Assembly (NCBI GenBank): GCA_035554115.1
Contig: DATMIW010000042.1
Coordinates: 1 to 51,106, forward strand
Length of the DNA stretch: 51,106 nt
Direction: 5' to 3'
Source of the DNA: CAXTSE01 sp035554115
GTDB taxonomy: Bacteria; Actinomycetota; Actinomycetes; Actinomycetales; Microbacteriaceae
Shown: piece by piece, positions 1-8,275 of the stretch
Numbering within the stretch: position 1 is the first letter of the stretch
Layout of the letters: every line of letters begins with the position of its first letter
Translations under genes and position numbers: made by a program
Notes under the pieces: model-generated
Seen by the model: the letters and a program-made list of their open reading frames with translations, nothing else
Told to the model about the DNA's origin: nothing
Database searches by the model: none

Positions 1-626
1 ACACAGGGCGCCAAAGCGCGGGCAGATTCGAATGCTTCGTGCAGCGAGCGCTCGCTGACCCCCAACATGGGATCGAGGACATCGTTCAGTGTGATTGACA
101 GAAATGCGGCGTCCAGCTCGCCAGCAATCGCGCGGGCTAAAAAGGTTTTGCCGCATCCTGGTGGCCCGTACATGAGGAGCCCACCGCGAAGGGTGGCGCC
201 GTAGAGAGCCCGCAACTCGGGGTTCTTCAAAGGAGCAATGAACGCTGCTTCGATTCGCTCTTTGACGGCGTGCATTCCACCAACATCCGAGAGCGTAATC
301 AAAGGGTTTTCCGCGCTAAGCACAGGGGAGTTGTCCTCATTGGGTCCCGCATGAATCGAAGGCGTAGCGCGTGGTTCGACTTGCTGTTCGGCCGCATCCC
401 AATCAAAAGATATGACCGGTCCAATCGACGCGGAAAGTGCCGAAGACATCATGCCGCGGGCCGACGCATTGTCAGGGTCATTTGCGAGCAGGGTTGCGAG
501 GTGCGACACCGCCTCTTCTCGTCCCCCGTTGGTGAGAAGGAGCTCCGCCAAGTGGAGGCGTAGGGCAGCATCGTCGGGGGCAGCCTCAACCGCTCGTCGT
601 AGGGCGTCTATGAGGCCTTCATTCAC
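1..626 (-). CDS. TPR-AAA+ ATPase, partial (3' end outside window)
   Basis: The reading frame is open from a GTG at 626 to the window edge (208 codons seen). The first 60 or so residues look like tetratricopeptide helices (LRLHLAELLLTNGGREEAV). An acidic linker follows, and an AAA+ domain starts near residue 112 (LSDVGGMHAVKERIEAAF). The Walker A motif GPPGCGKT lies at residues 154-161. The sequence ends in the start of the second region of homology, so Walker B, sensor residues and arginine finger are not visible. The domain resembles CDC48/Vps4-type ATPases, which remodel or unfold proteins. Fusion to TPR-like helices suggests a protein-binding adaptor function, but the substrate is unknown. 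ATG 622 is out of frame and hits a stop after four codons, so GTG 626 is the best start; no convincing ribosome-binding site precedes it. The gene lies 82 bases downstream of kgd on the same strand and could be cotranscribed with it. Confidence 0.8.
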   Translation of the reverse strand, partial: MNEGLIDALRRAVEAAPDDAALRLHLAELLLTNGGREEAVSHLATLLANDPDNASARGMMSSALSASIGPVISFDWDAAEQQVEPRATPSIHAGPNEDNSPVLSAENPLITLSDVGGMHAVKERIEAAFIAPLKNPELRALYGATLRGGLLMYGPPGCGKTFLARAIAGELDAAFLSITLNDVLDPMLGVSERSLHEAFESARALAPC

Positions 627-682
627 GACGCGAGCCTATGTCGAATTCGCGGGATCAAGCCACCCCATTACAGGGGCTAGAG

Positions 683-704
683 ATCCAGATCCGCTCTTCT
701 GGAT
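683..704 (-). terminator. Weak hairpin after kgd
   Basis: A 7-bp perfect stem (ATCCAGA / TCTGGAT) with an 8-nt loop lies just downstream of the kgd stop codon on the minus strand. There is no U-run after it. It may be a weak terminator or an RNA-stabilising hairpin, and the next gene (AAA+ ATPase) continues in the same direction. Confidence 0.3.
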
Positions 705-708
705 GCGG

Positions 709-3700
709 CTAGCCGAGTTTCAGGGCCTCCGCGATGAGCTGCGTCTGCTCGGCGGCGCTGCGCTTGGTTGAACCGGCCGCAGGAGACGCGGATGCCGGAC
801 GGGACACCGACGACAGTCCACGGTTGCCCAACTGGGCCCGCAGTTCTGTGTTCATGAACGGCCACGCACCCTGGTTTTCGGGCTCCTCTTGAACCCAGAC
901 CACCTCGGCATTCGGGTAACGCTCGAGCACGGCCGTAATGTCGGCGACGGGTAGCGGGTAGTACTGCTCGAGCGTGACAAGCGCGATCTGGGTGGGGTTC
1001 TCGCTCTTCTCCAGCTCGGTCAGCAGGTCGTAGTGCAACTTGCCGGCGTGCAGCAGGACACGCTTGACCGCGGCCGGATCGGCTCCGGCTCGGGTGATCC
1101 GCGGGTCATCAAGCACCGGCTGGAAGCGGCCCGTCGTGAAGTCGGCGATCTCGCTCGTGGCACCGCGCAAGCGCAGCATCGACTTCGGGGTGAATACGAC
1201 GAGCGGCCGACGCGGACGGGCATAGGCCTGACGTCGGAGCAGATGCGCATACGACGCCGGAGTCGATGGGCGGGCGATCGTCATATTGTTCTCAGCAGCC
1301 AACTGCAGAAAGCGCTCAATGCGGGCCGAGGAGTGATCGGGCCCCTGGCCCTCATAGCCGTGCGGCAGTAGCATGACGACACTTGAGCGCTGGCCCCATT
1401 TCTGCTCGGCGCTCGAAATGAACTCGTCGATGATGGTCTGGGCGCCGTTGACGAAGTCGCCGAACTGCGCTTCCCACAGCACGAGAGAGTCGGGCCGCTC
1501 AACTGAGTAGCCGTATTCGAACCCGAGAGCGGCGTACTCACTCAGCAATGAGTCGTAAATCCAGAATCGAGCCTGGGTGTCTGAGAGGTTGCCCAGCGGC
1601 AGCCACTCCTGACCGTTCTTACGGTCGTGGAAGACGGCGTGCCGGCTCACAAATGTGCCGCGGCGCGCATCCTGACCCACAAGACGGATCGGGGTGCCCT
1701 CGAGCAAGAGCGAGCCGAAGGCGATAAGTTCGCCGAATCCCCAGTCGATCTGACCGTTGCGACTCATGTCGAAACGCTTCTTCAGAAGCTGCTGCAGCTT
1801 CGGATGCACGCTGAACTCGGCGGGCGGGTTGCCATGTGCGTCACCCACCAGCGCGACAACCGCAGCGTCAATAGCTGTCGACGCAGGCTCTCCTGCCGAA
1901 TCGTCCTGCTGTGATTCGGGACGTTCCAGGTCGGCCACAGGCTTCTGGTCTTGCGTAACGATCGGCATCGACCCGGTCTGCGCCGCGTGAGTCTCGGCGA
2001 AGGCGCGCTCGAGACGGTCTTGGAAGTCGGCGTGAGCCGCCTCGTACTCTTCTCGCGTGATGTCGCCGCGACCCACAAGAGCCTCGGTGTAGAGGGTGCG
2101 GACGCTGCGCTTGTTCTCGATGAGGTTGTACATGAGCGGTTGCGTCATCGACGGGTCGTCGCCCTCATTGTGTCCGCGGCGTCGATAGCAGACCAGGTCG
2201 ATCACAACATCCTGGTGGAAGGCCTGACGGTAGGCGAAAGCGTGCTCAGCTACGCGAACAACTGCCTCCGGGTCGTCACCGTTGACGTGGAAAATGGGGG
2301 CCTGGATGGTCTTCGCAACGTCGGTTGCGTAGATGGAGCTCCGAGCATCTGCGGGAGGCGTCGTGAAGCCCACCTGGTTGTTGATAACCACGTGGATGGT
2401 GCCACCGGTTGTGTAGGCCCGCAGACGTGACATTTGCAGGGTCTCGAACACGACTCCCTGGCCTGCCATCGACGCGTCACCGTGGACGAGGATCGGAAGG
2501 GTCCCGTAGGTGCCCTTCTTCCCGCTGCGATCCTGCTTGGCCCGCACAATGCCTTCGAGCACGCCGTTGACGGCTTCGAGGTGCGAGGGGTTGGCGGCCA
2601 GGTAAACCGGAATCTCTTTGCCGGAGGCGCTGGTGAACGTGCCTTCTGTGCCGAGGTGGTACTTCACGTCGCCCGACCCCTGCACTGTGCGGGGGTCTTG
2701 TGTTCCCTCGAACTCACGGAAGATCTGCCCGTAGGTCTTGCCCGCGATATTCGTGAGCACGTTGAGGCGTCCACGGTGCGCCATGCCGATTGCGACCTCA
2801 TCGAGGTCGGTTTCGGCGGCTCCCTGCAGGATCTCGTCGAGCAGGGCGATCGTCGATTCGCCGCCTTCCAGGCTGAAGCGCTTCTGGCCGACGTATTTGG
2901 TCTGCAGGAAGGTCTCGAACGCTTCGGCTTCGTTGAGCTTCGCCATGGTTCGCAGCTGCTCATCATGGGTGGGCTTCTCGTACGGCTGCTCAAGCCGCTG
3001 CTGGAACCAGGCACGCTGTTCCGGCTGCTGAATGTGCATGTATTCGACGCCGACAGTGCGGCAGTACGAATCGCGCAGCACACCGAGGATGTCGCGAAGG
3101 AGCGCCGAGCGCTTGCCGCCGAATCCGCCCGTCACAAACTCGCGGTCGAGATCCCAGAACGTCAGGCCGTGGCTTGCAATGTCGAGGTCAGGATGCGAAC
3201 GCTGCTTGTACTCGAGGGGGTCGGTATCGGCCATCAGGTGGCCGCGCACGCGGAAGGAGTTGATGAGCTCCTGGACGCGCGAGGTCTTGTTGACCCGCAC
3301 CGACAGGTCGACGTTGATGTCTTCTGCCCAGTGGATCGGGACATACGGGATGCGCAGGGCGGCGAAGATGCCCTCGTAGAACTCTCGCTCACCGATCAGC
3401 AGCTCGTGGATGCGCTTCAGGAATTCACCCGAACCGGCCCCTTGGATTACACGGTGGTCATATGTGCTCGTGAGCGTGATCGTCTTGCCGATTCCCAATT
3501 CGGCGAGAGTCTTCGGGCTCGAGCCTTGGAATGCGGCCGGGTATTCGAGGGCACCGGCACCGATTATGGAACCCTGGCCGCGCATCAGACGCGGCACGGA
3601 GTGCTCGGTGCCGATTCCGCCGGGGTTGGTCAGGGAAATGGTGATGCCCTGGAAATCGGCGGCGGTGAGTGTGTTGTTCCGAGCCCGAGCGACAACGTCT

Positions 3701-4560
3701 TCGTAAGCCGCAAGGAACTCGCCGAAGGTCATGGTGTCGGCGCGCTTGATGCCCGGGACGACAAGCGAACGGGTGCCGTCGGGCTTGGGCAGGTCGATGG
3801 CGATCCCGAGCGTGACGTGAGCGGGAACGACGACGCTGGGCTTGCCGTCCGGCTCGTCGTAGTAGACGTTCTGGCTGGGGAACTCTTTGAGAGTCTGCAG
3901 CATCGCCCACGCGATGAGGTGGGTGAATGACACCTTGCCGCCGCGTGCGCGCCGCAGATGGTTGTTGATGACGATCCGGTTGTCGATGAGGAGCTTCGCC
4001 GGAATCGTGCGGACACTGGTCGCCGTTGGAACCGTGAGACTGGCGTCCATATTGGTGGCGAGGGATTTGCCGATTCCGCGTAGTGCAGTGACGGTGTCGT
4101 GGGGTTCGTCGTCGGTGGTGGCGTCGCCGTCCACAATCGGCATGCTTGCCGTCTGCGGAACCTCGGCGGGAATGGGCTGCGGCTTCGCGGGCGCGGACGT
4201 CGTGCGTGCCACGGGTGTCGTCGTGGTGGCGGCATCTGCTGCGGGCGTCTGCGCTTCAGGCGTCTGGGCTTCAGGAATCTGGGTTTCAGGAATCTGAGTT
4301 TCAGGAGTCTGGGCGACCGGTGCCTCAGGATTCGAAGTCGCGGCCGCCTCAGGGATCACGGGCAGGACCGCGGTGGGGGTGGGATCAACCGGAGTATCGG
4401 TCACCGGGTGGTAGCTCTCGAGGATCGGCCACCAGCTTCGGTCGACCGAATTGCGGTCAACCTTGAACCGTTCGTACATTTCGTCGACGAGCCATTCATT
4501 GGCTCCGAATTCTCCTGAGTTTCCATCATCAGGGACTGTTCCGGTTACCGGACTCGACAC
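709..4560 (-). CDS. kgd: Multifunctional 2-oxoglutarate decarboxylase/dehydrogenase (E2-E1 fusion)
   Basis: This is the actinobacterial OdhA/Kgd enzyme, the E1 component of the 2-oxoglutarate dehydrogenase complex fused behind an E2-type acyltransferase domain. It feeds the TCA cycle step from 2-oxoglutarate to succinyl-CoA. Order of parts: an N-terminal segment (NEWLVDEMYERFKVD) typical of the family, a Pro/Glu/Thr/Ala-rich linker of about 100 residues with tandem repeats, an acyltransferase domain with the E2 motif DHRVIQGAGSGEFL, then the E1 part with GMAHRGRLNVL, the thiamine diphosphate motif HGDASMAGQGVVFETLQMS and VINNQVGFTTPP. There is no lipoyl domain, as is usual for this family. 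Two upstream in-frame GTGs (4581, 4575) exist. I prefer GTG 4560 because AAGGTG lies about 11 nt upstream and the resulting start (MSSPVTGT) resembles relatives. The length of 1283 aa is normal. It diverges from the CNNM gene at 4724 across about 160 bases. Confidence 0.96.
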   Translation of the reverse strand: MSSPVTGTVPDDGNSGEFGANEWLVDEMYERFKVDRNSVDRSWWPILESYHPVTDTPVDPTPTAVLPVIPEAAATSNPEAPVAQTPETQIPETQIPEAQTPEAQTPAADAATTTTPVARTTSAPAKPQPIPAEVPQTASMPIVDGDATTDDEPHDTVTALRGIGKSLATNMDASLTVPTATSVRTIPAKLLIDNRIVINNHLRRARGGKVSFTHLIAWAMLQTLKEFPSQNVYYDEPDGKPSVVVPAHVTLGIAIDLPKPDGTRSLVVPGIKRADTMTFGEFLAAYEDVVARARNNTLTAADFQGITISLTNPGGIGTEHSVPRLMRGQGSIIGAGALEYPAAFQGSSPKTLAELGIGKTITLTSTYDHRVIQGAGSGEFLKRIHELLIGEREFYEGIFAALRIPYVPIHWAEDINVDLSVRVNKTSRVQELINSFRVRGHLMADTDPLEYKQRSHPDLDIASHGLTFWDLDREFVTGGFGGKRSALLRDILGVLRDSYCRTVGVEYMHIQQPEQRAWFQQRLEQPYEKPTHDEQLRTMAKLNEAEAFETFLQTKYVGQKRFSLEGGESTIALLDEILQGAAETDLDEVAIGMAHRGRLNVLTNIAGKTYGQIFREFEGTQDPRTVQGSGDVKYHLGTEGTFTSASGKEIPVYLAANPSHLEAVNGVLEGIVRAKQDRSGKKGTYGTLPILVHGDASMAGQGVVFETLQMSRLRAYTTGGTIHVVINNQVGFTTPPADARSSIYATDVAKTIQAPIFHVNGDDPEAVVRVAEHAFAYRQAFHQDVVIDLVCYRRRGHNEGDDPSMTQPLMYNLIENKRSVRTLYTEALVGRGDITREEYEAAHADFQDRLERAFAETHAAQTGSMPIVTQDQKPVADLERPESQQDDSAGEPASTAIDAAVVALVGDAHGNPPAEFSVHPKLQQLLKKRFDMSRNGQIDWGFGELIAFGSLLLEGTPIRLVGQDARRGTFVSRHAVFHDRKNGQEWLPLGNLSDTQARFWIYDSLLSEYAALGFEYGYSVERPDSLVLWEAQFGDFVNGAQTIIDEFISSAEQKWGQRSSVVMLLPHGYEGQGPDHSSARIERFLQLAAENNMTIARPSTPASYAHLLRRQAYARPRRPLVVFTPKSMLRLRGATSEIADFTTGRFQPVLDDPRITRAGADPAAVKRVLLHAGKLHYDLLTELEKSENPTQIALVTLEQYYPLPVADITAVLERYPNAEVVWVQEEPENQGAWPFMNTELRAQLGNRGLSSVSRPASASPAAGSTKRSAAEQTQLIAEALKLG
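4251..4310 (-). repeat. 15-bp tandem repeats in kgd linker
   Basis: Four consecutive 15-bp units (gcgcttcaggcgtct, gggcttcaggaatct, gggtttcaggaatct, gagtttcaggagtct on the + strand) encode an imperfect pentapeptide repeat of the form Q-T/I-P-E-T/A. They sit in the disordered linker between the N-terminal anchor and the acyltransferase domain of Kgd. All units are in frame, so copy-number change would lengthen or shorten the linker without breaking the gene. Confidence 0.85.
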
Positions 4561-4723
4561 GACTGGATCGCCCACCTTCACGTTGTTGTGGATAGGCCTC
4601 CAGCCTAGGCGCTTTCAGCTGAGCATTTGGTCAGATGACGCGGCAGAGCGGGGTGGCCGTGGTCATAACCCGCATAGACTGGCGACAAATGGGTGACCCT
4701 CCGTCTGCGAATTCCTGCCTGCT

Positions 4724-6136
4724 ATGAGCGGCGACGTTATCCTCCTGCTCGTGGGCCTTCTGCTCATCGTCGGAACAGGCTTTTTCGTCGCCAGCGAGTT
4801 CTCGCTGGTCAACCTCGATCGGGCGGATCTCGAGGCGCGCGAGGCGCGTGGCGAACGGATGCTGGGGCCGACGATCCGCGCTCTCAAGGTCACGTCGACA
4901 CACCTTTCGAGTGCACAACTCGGCATAACCCTGACGACCCTGCTCACCGGTTTTACCCTGGAGCCGGCATTCAGCAACTTCCTCACCCCGCCACTCACCG
5001 GACTTGGACTTCCCCCAAGAGGGGTGCCGATCGTCGCGACAATCCTCGCCGTGACGATCGCCACGCTCCTTTCGATGATCATCGGCGAACTCGTTCCGAA
5101 GAACTTCGCGCTCGCTCTGCCGCGGCAGATCGCCAAGATCGTCATTCCATTCCAACTGGTCTTCACCGCCGTCTTCAAACCTTTCGTGAACCTTCTCAAC
5201 GGCACGGCGAATGTGATCCTGCGGGGGATCGGCATTGAGCCCAAAGAAGAGCTGAGCTCAGCGCGAACCGCCGACGAGCTCAAGAGCCTGGTGCGACGTT
5301 CGGCGCGCGAGGGAGCGCTCGATCGAAACACCGCCACGCTCCTGGCGCGAGCCCTCGCATTTTCCGATCACCTAGCCTCCGATGTCATGACTCCGCGCCC
5401 ACGGGTAGCCAGCATCGGTCGGGGGGAGTCTGCTGTCGCCGTTGTCGATTTGGCCCGCCGCACGGGGTATTCGCGATTTCCAGTGGTCGACGACGACGTT
5501 GACGACATTGTGGGAATTGTGCACGTCAAACAGGCCGTTGCCGTTCCGCGCGATCGACGTTCGGCCGTTCCGGTTTCGGCACTGCAATACGACGCACTTC
5601 GCGTTCCCGAGACCATGAAGCTCGACGTCCTCCTGGCCGAACTGCGCGGATCGGGATATCAGATGGCCGTCGTCGTCGACGAGTACGGCGGGACTGCGGG
5701 TGTTGCCACTCTCGAGGACCTGGTGGAGGAGCTGGTCGGTGAGGTGTCCGACGAGCACGATCGCTCCCGTCCCGATGTTGTGCGCAGTCGCAATTGGCTG
5801 ACTTTCCCCGGTGCGCTGCGCCCGGACGAGTTGCTGGAACGCGCGGGCGTCACGGTGCCCGACGACGGTCCCTACGAGACGGTCGCGGGCTGGATGATGA
5901 GCGAACTCGGGCGTATCGCCGACGTTGGCGACACCATCCGGATTGAGGCGGGCATTTTCCGCGTTGAGCGCATGGACGGGCGGCGAATCGACCGGCTGCG
6001 GTTCACCCCCACGCTGCCCTCGGATGCCCCGACCCGTGGTTCGGGAACTGCGCGCGGTTCGGGAACTGCGCGCGACTCGGGAACTGCCCGCGACACGGGA
6101 ACAGCGCGCGACACCGGGACCGGTGAGAAGCGATGA
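4724..6136 (+). CDS. CNNM/CorC-type transport protein with CBS domains
   Basis: A 470-residue protein of the so-called hemolysin C / CNNM family, thought to act in divalent cation (Mg/Co) transport or its control at the cytoplasmic membrane. The N-terminal third is the CNNM membrane domain, with a first helix VILLLVGLLLIVGTGFFVAS and further hydrophobic segments with the family motif IIGELVPKNFALA. A CBS pair follows (residues about 215-345; MTPRPRVASI, FPVVDDDVDDIVGIVHVK, GGTAGVATLEDLVEELVGE), then a C-terminal CorC_HlyC domain (LRPDELLERAGVTVPDDGPY). The last 35 residues are a Gly-Thr-Ala-Arg repeat tail. The start ATG has no clear Shine-Dalgarno sequence. The stop overlaps the start of the next gene (ATGA), so the two paralogues are translationally coupled and may form a heteromer. 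Confidence 0.92.
   Translation: MSGDVILLLVGLLLIVGTGFFVASEFSLVNLDRADLEAREARGERMLGPTIRALKVTSTHLSSAQLGITLTTLLTGFTLEPAFSNFLTPPLTGLGLPPRGVPIVATILAVTIATLLSMIIGELVPKNFALALPRQIAKIVIPFQLVFTAVFKPFVNLLNGTANVILRGIGIEPKEELSSARTADELKSLVRRSAREGALDRNTATLLARALAFSDHLASDVMTPRPRVASIGRGESAVAVVDLARRTGYSRFPVVDDDVDDIVGIVHVKQAVAVPRDRRSAVPVSALQYDALRVPETMKLDVLLAELRGSGYQMAVVVDEYGGTAGVATLEDLVEELVGEVSDEHDRSRPDVVRSRNWLTFPGALRPDELLERAGVTVPDDGPYETVAGWMMSELGRIADVGDTIRIEAGIFRVERMDGRRIDRLRFTPTLPSDAPTRGSGTARGSGTARDSGTARDTGTARDTGTGEKR
6042..6113 (+). repeat. 18-bp tandem repeats at 3' end of CNNM gene
   Basis: Four contiguous 18-bp units (cgggaactgcgcgcggtt, cgggaactgcgcgcgact, cgggaactgcccgcgaca, cgggaacagcgcgcgaca), with a degenerate fifth after them, encode the tail repeat S/T-G-T-A-R-G/D. 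The repeat is in frame and ends just before the stop codon. Confidence 0.9.
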
Positions 6137-7185
6137 CCGACTGGGCCGGTATCGGGTGGTTGGCCGTGTTGCTGCTGGTCAACGCGTTCTTCGTTGGCGC
6201 CGAATTCTCGGTCATCTCGGCGCGGCGCTCGCAGATTGAGCCGCGTGCCGAAGCAGGTTCACGGGCGGCGAAGACGGCGCTCTGGGCGATGGAGCATGCG
6301 ACGCTCATGCTGGCCACGTGCCAACTGGGCATTACCGTCTGCTCGCTGCTGATCCTCAATGTGTCGGAACCGGCGATTCACCACCTGCTCGAGATTCCCC
6401 TGGGGCTCACTCGGCTTCCCGAGGCTGTGATCACGACCGGCGCATTCATCATCACCCTGATCATCGTCTCGTTCCTGCACGTAGTGCTCGGTGAAATGGT
6501 GCCCAAGAACCTGTCGTTCTCGGTTCCGGATCGCGCGGTCCTGATCCTCGCGCCCCCTCTCGTCTTCTTCGCGACGGTCTTCCGTCCGGTCATCCTGGCG
6601 CTCAATGCGACCGCCAACGGGGTGCTGCGAATTTTCCGCGTCGAACCGAAAAACGAGGCGACGAGCGCATTCACGGTCGAAGAGGTCGCCACGATCGTCG
6701 CCACCTCCACGCGTGAAGGTGTTCTCACCGATTCGACGGGCGCCCTCAACAATGCTTTCGAATTCACCGAAAAGAAGGTGCGGGATGTCACCGTCGCCTT
6801 GTCGGCACTGGTCACCCTTCCCGAGGACGCGGCTCCCGCCGATCTGGAACGCGCTGTCGCCCAGCACGGCTTCAGCCGCTATGTGTTGATCGACGAGGAA
6901 AATGAGCCGACCGGGTATCTGCATCTGAAAGATGTCATCGATCTGGAGGAAGACGAGTTCGCAGAACCTGTGCCGCCCAAGCGCATCCGGCAGCTCATCT
7001 CGGTTTTCCGCGATCAGGATCTCGAAGACGCTCTTGCAACGCTCCGGCGGTCGGGGAGCCATGTGGCCCGCGTCTTCGATGAAACCGGGGCGACTCTCGG
7101 TGTGCTGTTCCTGGAGGACATCATCGAAGAGCTGGTCGGCGAGGTGCAGGACGCGACCCGTCGCGGGTCTAAGCCGCCGGGCTAG
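6133..7185 (+). CDS. CNNM-type transport protein with CBS domains, short form
   Basis: A second CNNM/CorC-family membrane protein (350 residues), paralogous to its upstream neighbour. The N-terminal membrane domain begins WLAVLLLVNAFFVGAEFSV and carries the family motif LGEMVPKNLSFSVPDRAV. The CBS pair spans roughly residues 210-340 and ends LEDIIEELVGEVQD. Unlike the first copy, it stops right after the CBS pair and lacks the C-terminal CorC_HlyC domain. Its ATG overlaps the previous stop (ATGA), so coupling is likely. Together the genes give one full-length and one tailless subunit, an arrangement I recall as common in actinobacteria. The transported ion cannot be told from sequence. Confidence 0.92.
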   Translation: MTDWAGIGWLAVLLLVNAFFVGAEFSVISARRSQIEPRAEAGSRAAKTALWAMEHATLMLATCQLGITVCSLLILNVSEPAIHHLLEIPLGLTRLPEAVITTGAFIITLIIVSFLHVVLGEMVPKNLSFSVPDRAVLILAPPLVFFATVFRPVILALNATANGVLRIFRVEPKNEATSAFTVEEVATIVATSTREGVLTDSTGALNNAFEFTEKKVRDVTVALSALVTLPEDAAPADLERAVAQHGFSRYVLIDEENEPTGYLHLKDVIDLEEDEFAEPVPPKRIRQLISVFRDQDLEDALATLRRSGSHVARVFDETGATLGVLFLEDIIEELVGEVQDATRRGSKPPG

Positions 7186-7208
7186 CGAAGGCGGGCGCGC
7201 TCGTACTC

Positions 7209-7499
7209 CTATCGCGGGGTCAACCAGGTCAATTGTGAGCCGCGTTCCTCTATGAGTTCCGTCAGCTCGGAATTGAATACCGCTCCGTAGTCCGCGTCGA
7301 TATGCGCCTGGAACGCCGCCTCATCGCGGTAGACCTCGTAGACGAACCAATGGCGCGGTTCGCTCTCGAAGGTGTGCGGTTCGAACGCGAGATTGCCCGG
7401 CTCGGCGCGCACCCGATCCGCGAGTTCTCCCACCAGATCGGCGACGCGGCTCTCCGCACCGGGCACGGCTGTGAACTCGGCGTACAGCACGCGGGTCAC
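7209..7499 (-). CDS. Putative quinol monooxygenase (ABM fold)
   Basis: A 96-residue protein of the antibiotic-biosynthesis-monooxygenase / YgiN-like dimeric ferredoxin-like fold (ABM domain across the whole length). Features include the N-terminal strand VLYAEFTAVPG and the signature EVYRDEAAFQAHIDADY. Family members oxidise small aromatic or quinol substrates without cofactor, or act in stress responses; the substrate here is unknown. The GTG start overlaps the stop of the sugar ABC ATPase gene (GTGA), so it is the last gene of the frc-like operon. The functional link to sugar uptake is unclear and could be mere cotranscription. Confidence 0.85.
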   Translation of the reverse strand: MTRVLYAEFTAVPGAESRVADLVGELADRVRAEPGNLAFEPHTFESEPRHWFVYEVYRDEAAFQAHIDADYGAVFNSELTELIEERGSQLTWLTPR

Positions 7500-8275
7500 G
7501 CCGCCGCAGCCCCGGTCATGATGGCAACAGCGTCGGTCATGGAATGGCTCTGCGGGGTGATCGTGGCGGCACGCTTGCCCAGCCGTTGAATGTGGATGCG
7601 ATCTGCCACCTCGAACACCTGCGGCATGTTGTGACTGATCAAGATCACGGGGATTCCGCGGTCGCGAAGGCTTTTGACCAGCTCGATCACCTGCTTAGAT
7701 TCGCGCACGCCAAGAGCGGCAGTCGGCTCGTCGAGCACGACGACCTTCGATCCAAAGGCGGCGGCGCGTGCGACGGCGACGGCCTGCCGTTGCCCGCCGG
7801 AGAGGTTCTCGACGGGAACTGTCACGTCTTGCAGGGTGGAAATGCCGAGACGCGTGAGTTCTTCGCGGGCGCGCTCGCGCATCCCCTTGTTATCGAGCAT
7901 GCGAAACACGGAACCAAGAATTCCGGGGCGGCGCTCCTCGCGCCCGAGGTAGAGATTGCTGGCCACATCGAGCGCGGGGGAGACAGCGAGGTTTTGGTAA
8001 ACGGTTTCGATGCCCGCCTGCCGGGCGTCCTGCGGGCGCTTGAAGTTCACGGTTGTCCCCTCGAGCGTGATCGTGCCCTGATCGGCGGTCTCGGCTCCGG
8101 TGAGGCACTTGATGAGCGTCGACTTTCCGGCGCCGTTGTCGCCAATGATGGCGAGAACTTCGCCCGGAAACAGTTGAAGGCTCACCCCGTCGAGACCGAC
8201 AACACGTCCGTAGGTCTTCACGAGTTCACGCGCCTCGAGGATGGGAGTTCTGGTCTCGCTCGCGGTCGCAGACAT
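7496..8275 (-). CDS. frcA: Sugar ABC transporter ATP-binding protein, FrcA-like
   Basis: ATPase subunit of a carbohydrate ABC importer (CUT2 family). It has a single nucleotide-binding domain in 259 residues: Walker A GDNGAGKSTLIK, signature LSGGQRQAVAVARA, Walker B VVVLDEPTAAL and the H-loop ILISHNM. Most CUT2 ATPases (RbsA, XylG) are double-domain proteins of about 500 residues. The single-domain length matches FrcA of the fructose system, which supports the FrcBCA assignment, though the sugar is inferred. I place the start at ATG 8275, where AAGGTG lies 8 nt upstream. An upstream in-frame ATG at 8299 falls inside the permease gene. The start shares one base with the permease stop (TAATG). 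Confidence 0.9.
   Translation of the reverse strand: MSATASETRTPILEARELVKTYGRVVGLDGVSLQLFPGEVLAIIGDNGAGKSTLIKCLTGAETADQGTITLEGTTVNFKRPQDARQAGIETVYQNLAVSPALDVASNLYLGREERRPGILGSVFRMLDNKGMRERAREELTRLGISTLQDVTVPVENLSGGQRQAVAVARAAAFGSKVVVLDEPTAALGVRESKQVIELVKSLRDRGIPVILISHNMPQVFEVADRIHIQRLGKRAATITPQSHSMTDAVAIMTGAAAA

Noticed and set aside
663..676. CCCC-ATTACA-GGGG mini-hairpin between kgd and the AAA+ gene
   Set aside because: A four-bp stem is too short to mean much in G+C-rich DNA.
2434..3930. Open frame of about 500 codons on the plus strand inside kgd
   Set aside because: It is antisense to the E1 and acyltransferase domains of Kgd and shows only shadow composition.
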